Assembly (NCBI RefSeq): GCF_033568475.1 | Contig: NC_133122.1 | Location: 65,619,442 to 65,683,441 of the forward strand | Reading direction: 5' to 3' | Length of the DNA: 64,000 nucleotides | Source: Henckelia pumila | Lineage: Eukaryota; Streptophyta; Magnoliopsida; Lamiales; Gesneriaceae | In this document: positions 37,826-50,310 of the stretch, one piece after another | Numbering within the stretch: position 1 is the stretch's first letter | Layout of the letters: each line of letters begins with the position of its first letter | Position numbers and translations under genes: made by a program | Notes under the pieces: generated by a model | What the model saw: the letters and a program-made list of their open reading frames with translations, nothing else | Databases searched by the model: none | Told to the model about the DNA's origin: nothing

Positions 37826-38470
37826 CAAGTTTTGAAAAACAAAGAATTGGCGCAGAATCAAAAGCAGAAAAGAAGAGAGAACGGGGGAAAAACAAATCTA
37901 TTAGATCAAAAAGAAAATCTTGAAAATGTCTGAAAATCCAAGAATTACAACTTTTTTTACAGGATCCGGCCAAACCAGCAATCAATCCGAGACATGCATA
38001 AAAGCAAGGAATATTCAAATGCTCAACTTTACAGAATCAAGAACCTGAATTGAGCAGAATATGAGCCTACTGATGTATAAGTGATATCCCAAGGATTTAT
38101 CTTAAAATACAACCAACTAGAAAATAATACTGAAACTGTGATTGAAGTGAAAAAAGGATACGATAAGATTAACAAGAAAAAGAACAATCAAGAAAAGGAA
38201 GAATACATATAGTTAATCAGATTAAAGAAAGAAAAAACAACAAACAGGAAAAAGCCAGAGCCTTCAATCAAGCACACGTGTTGCTTTTAAAAGCGCAACG
38301 ACTTTTTTACTTTCTTCACAGAAAGATTGCTTCTTTATCCTTTCCTGCGAAAAGGGTTCTCAAATAAAACAGTCCAGAGCACTAGTAGTGACGGTGGCGG
38401 CGGCGGCGGCGGGTTTGGTTTAGAGAGAGAGAGTGAGAGGGGAAGAGAGAGAGAGAGTTGAATATAGCGC
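37826..38470 (-). promoter_or_regulatory. Leader/promoter region of the bHLH gene with CT-rich tract and G-box
   Basis: Read on the minus strand, 38387-38458 is a long CT-rich and GCC-repeat tract typical of plant 5' leaders near transcription starts. Between it and the ATG lies about 560 bp that may hold a leader intron. A CACGTG G-box is at 38275-38280, beside a near-palindromic GTTGCTTTTAAAAGCGCAAC. Since the gene itself encodes a bHLH protein, self-binding is conceivable but is only inference. Confidence 0.5.
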
Positions 38471-40274
38471 AGCCAATGGGAACTCAGGAGTGCCAATGAT
38501 CTTGGATTAATTTGGCAAAAGAAGGTCAGAACATTGCATTTATGATGAAGTAGGGGTCGTAGTGTTTTTTTTTTACAGAAGTAAATGATGTAATAAATTT
38601 GACAGTTCTTCCTCCTTTTGGCATTCAGTTTACGGTTGCCCTTTTATCATCTTAGCCTTTAATGGCTATGTCAACAAAGGACACATTGTTTTTTATATAT
38701 ATATATATATATATATATTTTTTTTCATAAAATAAATTCAAATCCACTTGAACCTAATCTTTTTAAAGAAAAAATTATAAGGAATGAGGTTTTTTCGATA
38801 TCCTTTACGACCGATCTAGATCTCTTCTTTATTACAAGATATTTATGTTATCCAACATACGTGGGATGAATGACCTTTATGATTTTTAAAATTTCGCTCT
38901 TTTAAAAAAAATTATTTTTAAAAACACTGGATGGTTTTTTTTTAAAAAAAAAATCATGAAACTTAATATGCAATGACTTGGCAACAACTCTTTGGTTACA
39001 ACATTTTTCAAACAAAAAAAAAAAAGAAAAGGGATTGCATCGAAAAACATGAAGTCCCGTCTATATTATAAATTTATTGGACAATCTTATTAGCTTCTTG
39101 ATCGACACATCTTTGGCATTAATGTTCATGAATTGAAACAAAAACTACTTGAGAACAATGTCTTCTCACGGAGAGCAGAACGAAATATTGTCGATTGGGT
39201 AAGTCAAGCTCGATAGATTTCCTTACAACTATGTGAAAGATTGAACCACGAAGAAAAAAAAACGAAATGCTATCAGCCATTGAGTAAGTGAATTTTGATT
39301 CAAGCTCGATAAATTTAAAAATCGTTTTAATTCTAGCTAGTTTTAGGTAGTGTTTGGTAGAACTTTTAAAAAGCACTTAAAAATTGAGAAGTGCTTCCTA
39401 GAAGTTTTTTCAAATATATGATAAGTTGGAGGTCATATTTTAACCGTTTACGAGATCGTGAGCTTAGTTTAAATATTTAGATAAAATTTGAATAATGTAA
39501 ATATAATTTAATATATTTAGCATGCAATAAATAATGGGTTCGCTTGCGTTCCTAAATGGGAAAGCACAAGTGCCGTGCAATGAGTTGTGGTATTTGACGA
39601 AGCTATGTCACACTCCCATTTGACTAATCCCTTAATAAGGACAGGGACAGATCGAACTTGGTAGAGCCGATTACATTACTAATTTGCTTTGGAAAAAATT
39701 CTGAATTTCATTGAAGATATCGACATATCCCTAGTTATCAGAGTTGTCCCTATAAGCAAGACATGTTACATTTAAATCTACTTTAAAAACAAATTATTCG
39801 CTTATTTATTTATTTTATTGATTTCTTTATTATAAATACACGAGTTCGTTTCACCATAGTCGTTCGTATAAAACTAATTAATTTACCCATCACCACATGC
39901 ATATAAAATTATGAATCCCCTACGCGTACATTGCTTTATAATCAATAATACACGAGATTATCAATTTATTTATTATTTTAAACTTTTGTACAAAAAAAAA
40001 TTATGTATGCGGAATTAGCTGTCATGATCAATTATTTTATACGTTAGGGTGGGTTTTAATTGATTGAAATAAAACAATAGATTGGTCCACAAAATCAGCA
40101 AGGGGGTCATAAAAATTTTTATGAGAAGGTCTCATGAGTCAATTTTTATAAGATATATATCTTATTCGATTCGATCCATAAAAAAATATTAATTTTTACG
40201 TCAAAATTATTACTTTTCATTTTTTATTGAACTGGATATGCATGTCATGTGATGGTTTTAAAAGAAATCTACTC

Positions 40275-40414
40275 TTCTTAGACAATAAACATGTTCAAAA
40301 TAATAAATATTTGATTCATTTTCGAATAAGTATTTTATTAACTATTCTTAGACAATAGACATGTTCAAAATAATAAATATTTGATTCATTTTCGAATAAG
40401 TATTTTATTAACTA
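40275..40414. repeat. Tandem duplication, 70-bp unit, two copies
   Basis: Two adjacent 70-bp copies each start TTCTTAGACAATA and contain AATATTTGATTCATTTTCG. They differ at about one or two bases. Confidence 0.9.
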
Positions 40415-40714
40415 TTATAATTATGATGCTCATATGATTAAATTCAAGATTTTTTTTTCGATTCAAAAAAAAATTCAAGATTTTTTTTCGGGAGTTTTGT
40501 ATGCATTTGAAAAAAAAAATATTTGTAATGTTTAACTTTGACTTTGTCTCTTAAACGGATAAGATTAGCCTTCATATATATTATTTTATTATTTATATAT
40601 AAAAAGGGTATTGCTTTTTTTAAAAAATATTATATAATTTCTTGTTTTTCCCATGCAATTTCAAAATTTAATTAGATCATTTTAATTTACGCAAACGAAT
40701 TTATAGTTGATAAT

Positions 40715-40838
40715 ATAGTAATAAACTAATAATATCAGTGATATAATATAAAAAAACAAATTTATATTTAATATATAGTAATAAACTAATAATATCAATG
40801 ATATAATATAAAAAACTAATATAACATGTTAATTTAAA
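40715..40838. repeat. Tandem duplication of about 62 bp, two copies
   Basis: Two adjacent copies share ATAGTAATAAACTAATAATA and GATATAATATAAAAAAC. They differ by a few bases. Confidence 0.8.
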
Positions 40839-42854
40839 ATTACACTATGTTTCTTTGAATTTTGGATCTTTACATTGTTTAAAAGTTCTTCCACATTACT
40901 GGGATCGAGATTAATATTATCCTAAAGCCTGAAAATTTATTTGATATGGTGGTATTTGGAATTTCATATTGTATTAAAATATTAAATTAAAAATTATATT
41001 GACGGGGAATATATATAAGCTTATAACAGTTAGATACACGTGATTTAACATTAATGATAACGAAATAGATCGTTGAAAGAATAAAATGCCAGAAAATAAT
41101 TGAATATTTATATGGTTTGCTGATTTATGATCTCCGCAAAATCTGGCTTGGCATATAATTTAGACTATACTGTTAAAAAATAGCATATGATAAACTTATA
41201 TTAGGATACGCCAAGACTCCTTTCAAGTACATGTCATTATGTGTGTGTGTGTGTGTTTATATAGATTATCTATATATCACGGGATTAAAATTACAAGAAA
41301 TTTAACATTAATTGTTTGAATTAAAATTTTAAACCGTTTTTTTGTTCAGAAAAATTCAGTCAGTTCTAATCATCACATCACTCAAGTCTGGCATTGTTTG
41401 GTTTGATGTATTATTAATCTATGTATAAGTCCCAATCAATTTCGCCTTATTTTTATCATATTATTTATCTATTTATTAATTAATAATTTTACATCAATTA
41501 AATCAAATAAATTATAATCTATCCATCAAATCAAATAATGTATTAAATATTTTTTCTTATTTATTTTTAATTTACATTATATTACTTATCTATGGATTAT
41601 TTATCCTATCACTCAAACCACACAAATTTTTTTTATATGCATATGAAGACTTTAATTTGGTGGCTTTCCAGTTAGAACACAAATTCACATGGGCCGCAAT
41701 TTAATTCAACCTGTTATTATTTATTTTATCTGTAAAGATTCGTCCTAATTTTTCGAAATTGCACCCGCATCGTATGGAAATATAATTTTTAACAGATTTT
41801 GTACTTCAAATCATGCGTCAGATCGCAAGTAAATTGTTCAATGTCTTTGTTGCCACACATTTATTATCTCTTGTCGATCAAATTATCATTTATTCCATTT
41901 GATGTATTTTAATTTAGTTTTTTTTCAACGAAATATTAAAATGAGATAAAATTTGAATTTTTGTTTAGTTACTATTACGTGTAAAATGTGCATGTGTTAG
42001 ATGAACTGAAGAAAGTGTTGCAACGATTAATAATTTGTTTTAAATTGTGTAACATTTTTTATGGACATTTGTGTGTGAATCAACTTCTACAAATTCAAGT
42101 CTAACAAATAATAACATTAATCATTATGACAAAGACTGTCACAATTACTAGCAATCTAATTATTATTATGCATTTATTTCAAAACGCAGTAACGCACTAT
42201 TAATTTATGCATGCAGTACTAGCATCTTGCAGGATTTTGGGATGTTTTAATTAAGATATAGATATATTCTTTTATACAATCTTAATTTTTTATTTTGTAA
42301 TTGGGAGATAAAATAAAATATCAGAATACTAAAGTAGAACATAGACGATTTGATTTCATTTTGAGAAACCAATTTCTAAACATTCACTTAATTCGTTTAT
42401 TTCCTTATTTTAAATATATATTAAAAAATCAGTATGCTATTATATTATATTTTAAAATTAATTTACAGTATATCTCACCCATAATCGTTCATTTTCCACA
42501 CAAAAAACCAATTCAAAATATTTAAGTGATGTTTATTATACATTCATAGTAAAAATTATTTCACCAAAAAATAAATGCATACATGCATATATATTTTATT
42601 CCCTTATTTTATCCAAAATTTACACAATGAAACAAAATATTTTGAAAATTCGTAATCTAATATAATTATGCCTTTTGGCACGGGAAAAAAAACACATACC
42701 TTTTTTTCTTTTGAAGTATGAAAAAGGGACATATATATATTGAAATAACATATCTTGCACATGTCTTTTAAATTATTTCCTTATTGCATTCAATTTCTAT
42801 ATTTATAATTTTGCCTTTCTTAGAACAAGTTTTAAAATTAGTAATATATCAGTT

Positions 42855-45800
42855 ATATCTTGATTCGAAATATTTGATTCTGATGATATATTGTTTCCAT
42901 GTTTTGTAGGTTCTTATTTATGGAAACATATTGAAGATCTATTTATAGGAGTGCTTGGACCGATCTGATAATAGAACAACGAGATAGAGAGATCAAGAGA
43001 GTGAAACATAGAGAGCAAAATACATAGAGAAAGTGTTTCAGAAATTCTAGAGTATTGAAGATCGATCATTGAAGAATTTCTGAAGAAAATACTACTGCTA
43101 CGTTGTGTTGCCGAGTAGTGTTGGAAACACTGAAGAACACACGAGTGAAGTGTTGTTCTGAAAGTGGTTCTTTGGTTTTTGTTTTTCGGTTTAGAACTTC
43201 CTATTGGTTTATTATTCTAGTTCTTACTAGTTTTTAGGAAGCCGTTTATTATCTTAGTTAATTATTCTGCTGCATAGTGTTATCGTGAAATGTTGACAAC
43301 ACTGAAAGATAACACATACTCGAATATTTATTTCTGGTATTTCTGTGATTTCAGACTGTTCAAACCTTACAATTGGCGTCAGAGACATTCACTTGACGAT
43401 ATTAAGTGTGATTCTATTTTTGTGTTTGACAGGACATCACAATGGAGATAACCTTATTCAGGAACTGCTCAACGCCCTCCAATCTTGGATGGATCCAACT
43501 ATGCTATCTGGAAAGTTAGGATGCGTGTCTACATCAAATCGATTGATGAAAAGACCTGGCAGCGTGTGTTACAAGGCTGGAATTCACCAAGGGAGAACTC
43601 GATGGTGAAGGACATTTTCTCCTCATACCAAGAAACGGAATGGTTATGCCGATGAAACTGCTGCTTCACTGAATCATGAACCAAAACAAAAGCTCTTAAT
43701 GCTATATTTACTTCTCTAGATTTTAATACTGTTTACATGGTCACTAACTGTTGTCATGTGCTAAATCAGGCTTGGAAAAAACATCAAATGCCCTGTGAAG
43801 GACTCGATAGTGTGCATCCCGACCCCAAACAGAAGGATTCTCACTAACTCAGTTTGAAAATACTCCTGAGAATAGGAAGAAAGTGCGAGACGATCGATGA
43901 ATTATGAACGCCGGCTTGAGGGAAGATCGCAGGAATGAGGCAATTGCTCTATGGGTGATGCTATTATCAAATGAACACCTGGTGAGCAAAAATGTTGAGA
44001 TCACTGCCCGAAAGATTTTAAAAGAAGATTTGTGTTATTGATGAATCAAAAGACCACATCAATTCTGGGGTTGGATGAATTGTTGAGTTCCCGCTTCGAA
44101 CCAATATGAGTTCAGAGATGCATTTTGGACAAAATGACAAAAGACATAAGGTCTATTGCACTTCAAGTTCTCTAACGACCTCATACCATGATTTTGTTGA
44201 TTTGACAATGGAGGTAAACAGAGTCTGATCTAGGAGATGAATTTCATTGCCTTTTCCTTTACCAAACAATTTGGTAACTACTTGACGACGAATTGAGAGA
44301 TTTTCAAGACAACCTGGTCAGAAACCTAAGAAGTTTTGAATGGCTCCTCACTTGTTGGAAAACCCCATTGAGGATTTGCGGACCAGAACAGAATAACCCA
44401 TCCCTCCCCCCCCATTCAAAGATGGTCAAAATCACTTAATTAGAACAGAACCGGGAAAACACCACTGAACTATCTCACAGAAGTATTGAATTCTGTTGAA
44501 CTGTCATGAGAGAACAGGCTTTCGGTCACTATGCTAATGCGGTTGCACCCAACCAGACTTCGCAAAGGAATTGTGTGTTCCCTAACTGATGATTAAGAGA
44601 TGAGGAAGGTACAGAACAAGGAGAAGAAGAGACTCACAATGCTCTTTCATTTTTGGTGTCGATGCAGAAGAAACACAGTGCTGTCACATGTGTCCACAAA
44701 CACATGGTCACAAACCCTGACCAAAAAGATACCTTAGTCTGAATGCATCTGTTTCTGGCGACTCCCATCACGGCAGCTGGTGAAAGTAGCAACTGTCTTG
44801 GGATAATGCTCAGAAAGATGTCTGGAAGAATTATATAATGCACTGGATATTAAGGAACAAGACACAAAAAATTTTTCTGCTCTTTAAATACAAGGAGGAA
44901 CAGTGAACTGAAAGCTTCAGTGGCTAGACTTGAACGTTGTTCTGAGCAAGAAGGATTTTTAGAAACTAGGCAAGGTCAAAGAAGATCTTGGTAAGAGCCT
45001 AATGCAATTCTCGCAAAGTTTAATTCAAGCAGGGACCAAGCTGAATTTAATTTTGGATGATGGGAAAAGATGATAGAGCTGGTCTAGGGATTTCATAATA
45101 GAAGTTTGAAGTTGAGGAGTAATCAAAAACTATTTTTGTCCAAATTGATGATCAGTAAATCTGCTAGCGTTCCTATTGCACTTCCAATGGATAACACAAC
45201 CAATTCCATTGAAGGCACAAGCTCCTGTTCAGAACGAAACAACGCAAAGGAAGCGTAGGTATTGTTTGTCATTACTGTCAACCCAAGCAAGGTCACATCA
45301 AGCACTTAATTGTTTTCAAACTCAGGTTATGGACTATAATGTACTGGAATTTCTAGGCAAGGAAACTATCATCAGTGTTGCCAACATGAAACCCAAACCC
45401 TGGCAAGTTCGCGGAGGAAAATACAGAGAAAAACAGTTTGGTTACCAAAACGCTAAATCCAGCTGTAATGTTGTTTTATTATACTTCCTTAAAAACTAAT
45501 GTTGCAGGTCTTTGGATACTTCGACAGTTCGAGGCAGTATCAGGCCACATGACAAGGATTGAAGCCGGAAGTATCTTTCTGACTATGTGGGAACAGGATA
45601 AACGAAAAGTGACTTATGGGGAGGAAGCGCCCAATAGAAAGATTGTTGGAAAGACCCGCCACTTTGAATGTAGCAGGAACTGCACACTTCAGCTTCACCA
45701 ATGTTCTGAACCATGTTTGAAGGATTAAATGCTTATCTATCATTAGCCTTAGCCAACATCTGTGATGATGATCTATATGTTATAAATTTGATAAGAATTT

Positions 45801-47372
45801 ATGGTCAAGTTTTTAATAAAAGGAATTCGTGTGTGTTTGACAGGGGTCAAGATCATTGGACACCTGTTATCAACTTGGGTTAGAGGGAACTTGCTTGCAA
45901 ATTACACAAAGGTTGATGATATTTAATTTATGGCATCAAAAGTTGGGCACATGCCAAACTTCATAATCATTGAAGAAACTGAGCCAGTAAGATGTTTGTA
46001 CGTGGGGCATTGCCCAACATTTAACTTCTTGGGGGTTCCTTATGTGTGTGGAGGACAGTCAAAAAGGTCAAGCCAAACTCGTGTGTCACAACAGTGTTAC
46101 AACACTGTCGGGTACAACAACGAATGTCTTCATCCTCCTACACATGTTTTAGAACTTAATGGGACCTATGGAGGTTGAAAGATTGTTGGAGGTAAAGAGG
46201 GTATTCATATTGAGAGTGTTGATGACTTTTCAAGGTACTCATGGGTTAACGTTTTTTCAGAGAGAAACAGTCTTGAAACTTTACGATGCTTTACAAAAAA
46301 ATTTGAATAAAGCAGATCACTAATCTGATTTAGCTTTGAAGGTTATCAGGATTTTCGAACTGACCATGGTAAGAAATTTGAAAACTCATTATTTGTATCA
46401 ACTTTTTATGAAAAGGAAGGTCGTATCACATGAATATTCAGCACTAAGGACACCTCAGCAGAATGACATTGCCCGAAAGGAAAAACAGACCACCCTCCAA
46501 GAGATGGCAAGGGTTATTGTTAAGCTCCAAAAAATATTTGGCACATAGATTATTGGGCTGAGACTTTACAATACTGAATGTCACATATCCAATAGGGTAT
46601 ATTTAAGGAAAGGATTTACTTATGGACATCCCTATGAAATTCTCTATGGGAAACGAGGCCTTAACCTTAATTATTTATACTATTTCTTTGGATGCATATG
46701 TTATGTTTTGAAAGCACAGGATGCAGTTGGACTCAAGTTTGATTCAAAAACGCTTAGTGTTTATTTTTGGATATCAAGCTTTGAATAGTCGTAGCATTAT
46801 CGTCTTGTGGTTATTACTTAGAGCACTAGAACTATTCATTGAATCTATTAATGTGGTATTTGATGTATTATGCTGATCTGAAGGGAGAAAACAAATTGAA
46901 GACAATATTGTACTTGATCTGCTAGATACATGTCTCTTCACAGACTGATTCCAGTTGTTGTCAATAGTCTTATGTCCCTCTGAAAAAATCACACCAGCAC
47001 AAAACTGAGTCCAACACTGAATATTAATGAACAGAGTACATGAAGAACATGATGATTTTGCAGATGAAAAACGAGATGATGGACATAGATGATACAGCAG
47101 ATTCAGTAAAAACCATCATCTTCTACACAAAATCATAGGAGATGCACAAGGAAAGGATGCAGACCCGAAGAAATGGGAAAAGTTGATTATCGCCAGATGT
47201 GTGGGTTAGATGTGCCCTCATGACTTTCGATACTCTCAGGTAAGACATTCTTGTTTTGTGTCTACCCTTTAGTATTGAACCAAAAAAATGTTGGTGTGAG
47301 GCTATTAAAAGACGAGTTTTGGGTATCCAATGCTCATGCATGATGAAATATGATAGTGACCGCAGCCCACAT
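42855..47372 (+). mobile_element. Ty1/copia retrotransposon, broken, cut off by element 1
   Basis: A fossil copia element on the plus strand. Its 5' LTR (about 42855-43372) ends TTACA and is followed by a primer-binding site resembling the initiator tRNA-Met type (ACAATTGGCGTCAGAG). Gag-like sequence (PPILDGSNYAIWK-type) starts near 43440. Integrase-like sequence lies around 45900-46550, and reverse-transcriptase-like sequence runs up to 47372. There a gypsy element begins, so the rest of the copia element should lie beyond the window. The coding region is heavily broken (well over ten breaks), so it is the oldest layer of the nest or is poorly sequenced. The left LTR boundary is approximate. 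Confidence 0.75.
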
Positions 47373-48973
47373 TGAATCACTTACTAATCAAAAGCTTAAG
47401 CATGCATTTAACTTAATCAAATAAAATATCAGCGAACTCATTAACTGCCGGAAACTTAAACCAATAATAAACATATTGTTTACAAACCATATCGATATAA
47501 AACTCAGCTGTATAAACCCAAATACCAACTGAAACAAATAAAGCATCTTGAGGGACAATAACCCTGCTGGTCCCTCCTATCGCTCAGCTCTCCTCTGGAA
47601 CCACCAGCATCGGCAGCGCAGGACCTGCCCCATGAAATAGGGTGTCCCAGATACAACAAAGTACGAGAAATGTGAAGCATGATAAGCTCAGCTACGAGGA
47701 GTAATGGAGTATACGGTGTTATGTGTGCATGTATGCCAAGTGGAACCTAGGTACCAAGAATTCAGGTCAAGAAACTGCTCATTAGACCGGTGCCCCGGGT
47801 ATATATGCACGCTGAGCCAGTCGCATCAGGGAGGTGGCTCATATACCCAGTTTTGGATACATGGTGACCTGGATACTAGTACATGTGTCCAACCATAAGT
47901 GTGACCTGACACAAGACTTCGTATACAACCATCCCAACACAACTCGACTAGGGTTAAGCGCCCTACTACAGGCTACTCTAAGACCTCAAAGCTCAATATG
48001 ATCATGTATGCAACATACAGTCATGACATGCTGTATATATAAAGGCATATAAAATATTGCACTCACCATAAACACATGAAAACACATAATACATGCATAA
48101 TCAATAAGCTGGATATCTCGATATTACATACTTACTGTACCTCATTACCACTAGGCAAGCTAGGCCAGCACTATGTCCAAGGCCTACAGTCAGTACTACA
48201 ATAGCAAACGTACTCATGCATTACCCGACTTTATTCTAACCAGTCCTTAAACTACGCTATAGTCCATTACTCAACCTATTTACTTTAAAGAGCCAGAGAC
48301 CTAAATCCTGCGTCCGTTGTCAGCACTGATTGTGGATTAGCCCCAGAACTTGGGGCACCACTCGGACGTACCCCTGGAGCTCCGCCTCGCCAACCTACTG
48401 GACCCCCGCCTAGGAAGGCTAGACTCACCCTAAAAACACCTAGAATACTCTAAAAAAACGATGAGAGAAGATGTGAGATTGGTATGAAATTGTGGCCCTC
48501 GGAAACCCCTAATTTCATTAGGCCTCGATCGGAAGCTTCGATCACCTGATCGCTAGCTCCGATCACGGTGCATGTTTGCCACGTTTTGGACGGCCGAGAT
48601 CGGAAGCTCCCGATCGCAGGATCGCGAAAGCTCGATTCTCCTGCATCTAGGCCACGTGTTTAACAATCTCCTTGACACCTGTTTTGGTTTGAGATTGGAA
48701 GCTCCGATCTCAGGATCGGAAGCTCCGATCTGCCCGGAAGCTCCGAACTGTTTTCTCATGTTTTCGAAACTGGGTTTGGGCCCCAAGACCCCACACCGGG
48801 ACCTACCCTCCATTTACGGACGTTCTCCCACGATCTGATTTTCCCACTTATATATTTTGCCAATTAAGGACTCCATTAAACATTGTTTATGATACTTTTA
48901 AAAATTATATGTCATTTTCGCTAACATGTTTAAAACTCTACTTAATCTTGTAAAATGGAACCGGGCTACTACA
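47373..48973 (-). repeat. LTR of element 1
   Basis: About 1.6 kb, TG...CA bounded. It carries a cluster of GATCGGAAGCTCCGATC-type palindromes (48527-48740). It is related to the element 2 LTR but has an extra block of roughly 400 bp in its left half (about 47560-48000). Confidence 0.75.
48527..48740. repeat. Palindrome cluster (GATCGGAAGCTCCGATC type) in the element 1 LTR
   Basis: About six more or less intact copies of a 16-18 bp palindrome lie singly or in pairs, with a GTGCATGTTTGCCAC spacer that is shared with the element 2 LTR. Confidence 0.85.
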
Positions 48974-50303
48974 TTCTCACCCTACTCTAAGATATTTCGT
49001 CCTCGAATCAATCTTAAACGTACTGAATAGCTGTAAAACCCATGAATAAACCATGTTTATTCACAGTGATTCATTATTACAAGGTTTTATATAAACTAAC
49101 CCACTCTGCAAATTCAACAATTCAAAATAACTCTTGGATGAACCTCTGTACGCATACCGACATCTCAAGTTCCAAGTGGCCTCCTCAGTGCCTCGACCCG
49201 CCTGCCACTAAAACTTGAACAAGAGGAATGGTCTTGTTGCGTAAACCTTATCCTTATGACCTATGATTATGGCGAAAGGTCTCTCCACGTTCATGTAAAA
49301 TCGAGTCCCCATGTACCTCAGACGGCTGTAAGATAATGTGACTCATCCCGCGCACAATACCGTCCGTAACAAGTTGAAAACTTGGAACACATCATTGGAC
49401 TTTTTGGACAAATACGGTGGTTAACGCCAACCTGTAAGCCAGATCTCCAACACATTTTCCAGAATTTCAAAAGGACAATGGAACTTAGGAGATAGCTTAC
49501 CTATTGACCGAATCTAAACATCCTAGCGAAATGGTTGAGACTTTCATGGACATCACTTTCTCCACCCACCTTCACACTGTAAACGGTCTGTCGCTAGGAC
49601 ATTCGCATAACTAGCTAGGCGATTCTGCGCAACCTCATTTCTCTTCTTGAATCTGATCCACAACAATATCAACAGCCTGCTGGGACCCACTCATCAGGTC
49701 CTCAACCTGTCCGCTCCCCACTTCCTACCAGAACAGTGGAGTTCGACATAGTCGCCCGTACAACGCCTCAAACGGGAAGCCATCCCAATACATGCGATGG
49801 TAACTGTGGTTGTACGCGAACTCAATCTAATGGAAACTGATCTTGCCATGCTGCGACCAAACATCCATATCGAACATGCTCAGCAACATGTCTTCAAGAG
49901 CTGAACGAATCGTAGCGCTCTGGAACTGCCCCGTCAGTCTTCTGGGTGATATAGCTGTACTACAAACAAAGAGTAGTAACCCATAGCATGCTGAAGACTC
50001 CCCAGCAACACTTGGAAGTTAAAACCTGGGATCTCACCGATCGCCTGGACGATGCTCACATGGCACTCGTGGAATTTTCAGAACAATATCCCTGGTATGT
50101 ACAATCGTGTCATCCTATCAAAACCCCTAATGTCTCGGTTATAAGGAATGAAATGTGCTTGACTTGGTGAGTAGGTCCACCACACCACAGGATAGCATCA
50201 CAAATCCTCGAGCTCATCCGGATACATGGTGTCACGCAGTCCATCGTGGATCAACCTCCCTTTTCCACTCAGGAATAGGTCAAACAGTAGTAGTGTCCCT
50301 GCA

Positions 50304-50310
50304 TGGTATC
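50304..50310 (-). mobile_element. First seven bases of the element 2 LTR, left of the element 3 insertion
   Basis: The sequence TGGTATC precedes element 3, and after element 3 the sequence resumes GTATCACCTACTAAC. Removing element 3 and one GTATC gives TGGTATCACCTACTAA, which matches the left end of the element 1 LTR (TGAATCACTTACTAA). The bases before it (CTGCA, 50299-50303) are the candidate target duplication of element 2. Confidence 0.75.
50306..50310 (+). repeat. Target site duplication GTATC, left copy
   Basis: GTATC directly left of element 3 is repeated directly right of it (60448-60452). Five bases is the normal length for Ty3/gypsy integration. Confidence 0.9.

Larger units (their letters stand above)
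38471..42854. other. AT-rich intergenic DNA with small tandem duplications
   Basis: About 4.4 kb with no gene that I can support. It holds a TA microsatellite (38694-38720), two exact-looking short tandem duplications (listed separately) and a short GT repeat near 41238-41256. Confidence 0.5.
47373..50303 (-). mobile_element. Ty3/gypsy chromovirus, element 1, partial and broken
   Basis: The element lies on the minus strand. Its 3' LTR is about 47373-48973, with TG...CA ends (plus-strand TGAATCAC at the left, CTACTACA at the right). Next to it, at 48974-50303, is sequence matching the integrase C-terminus/chromodomain and integrase core of element 2 (61644-63107). It is broken at many places. 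It sits in copia sequence after CACAT (47368-47372), the candidate target duplication. It is interrupted at 50303/50304 by element 2, so the remainder should lie beyond the right window edge. Confidence 0.75.
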
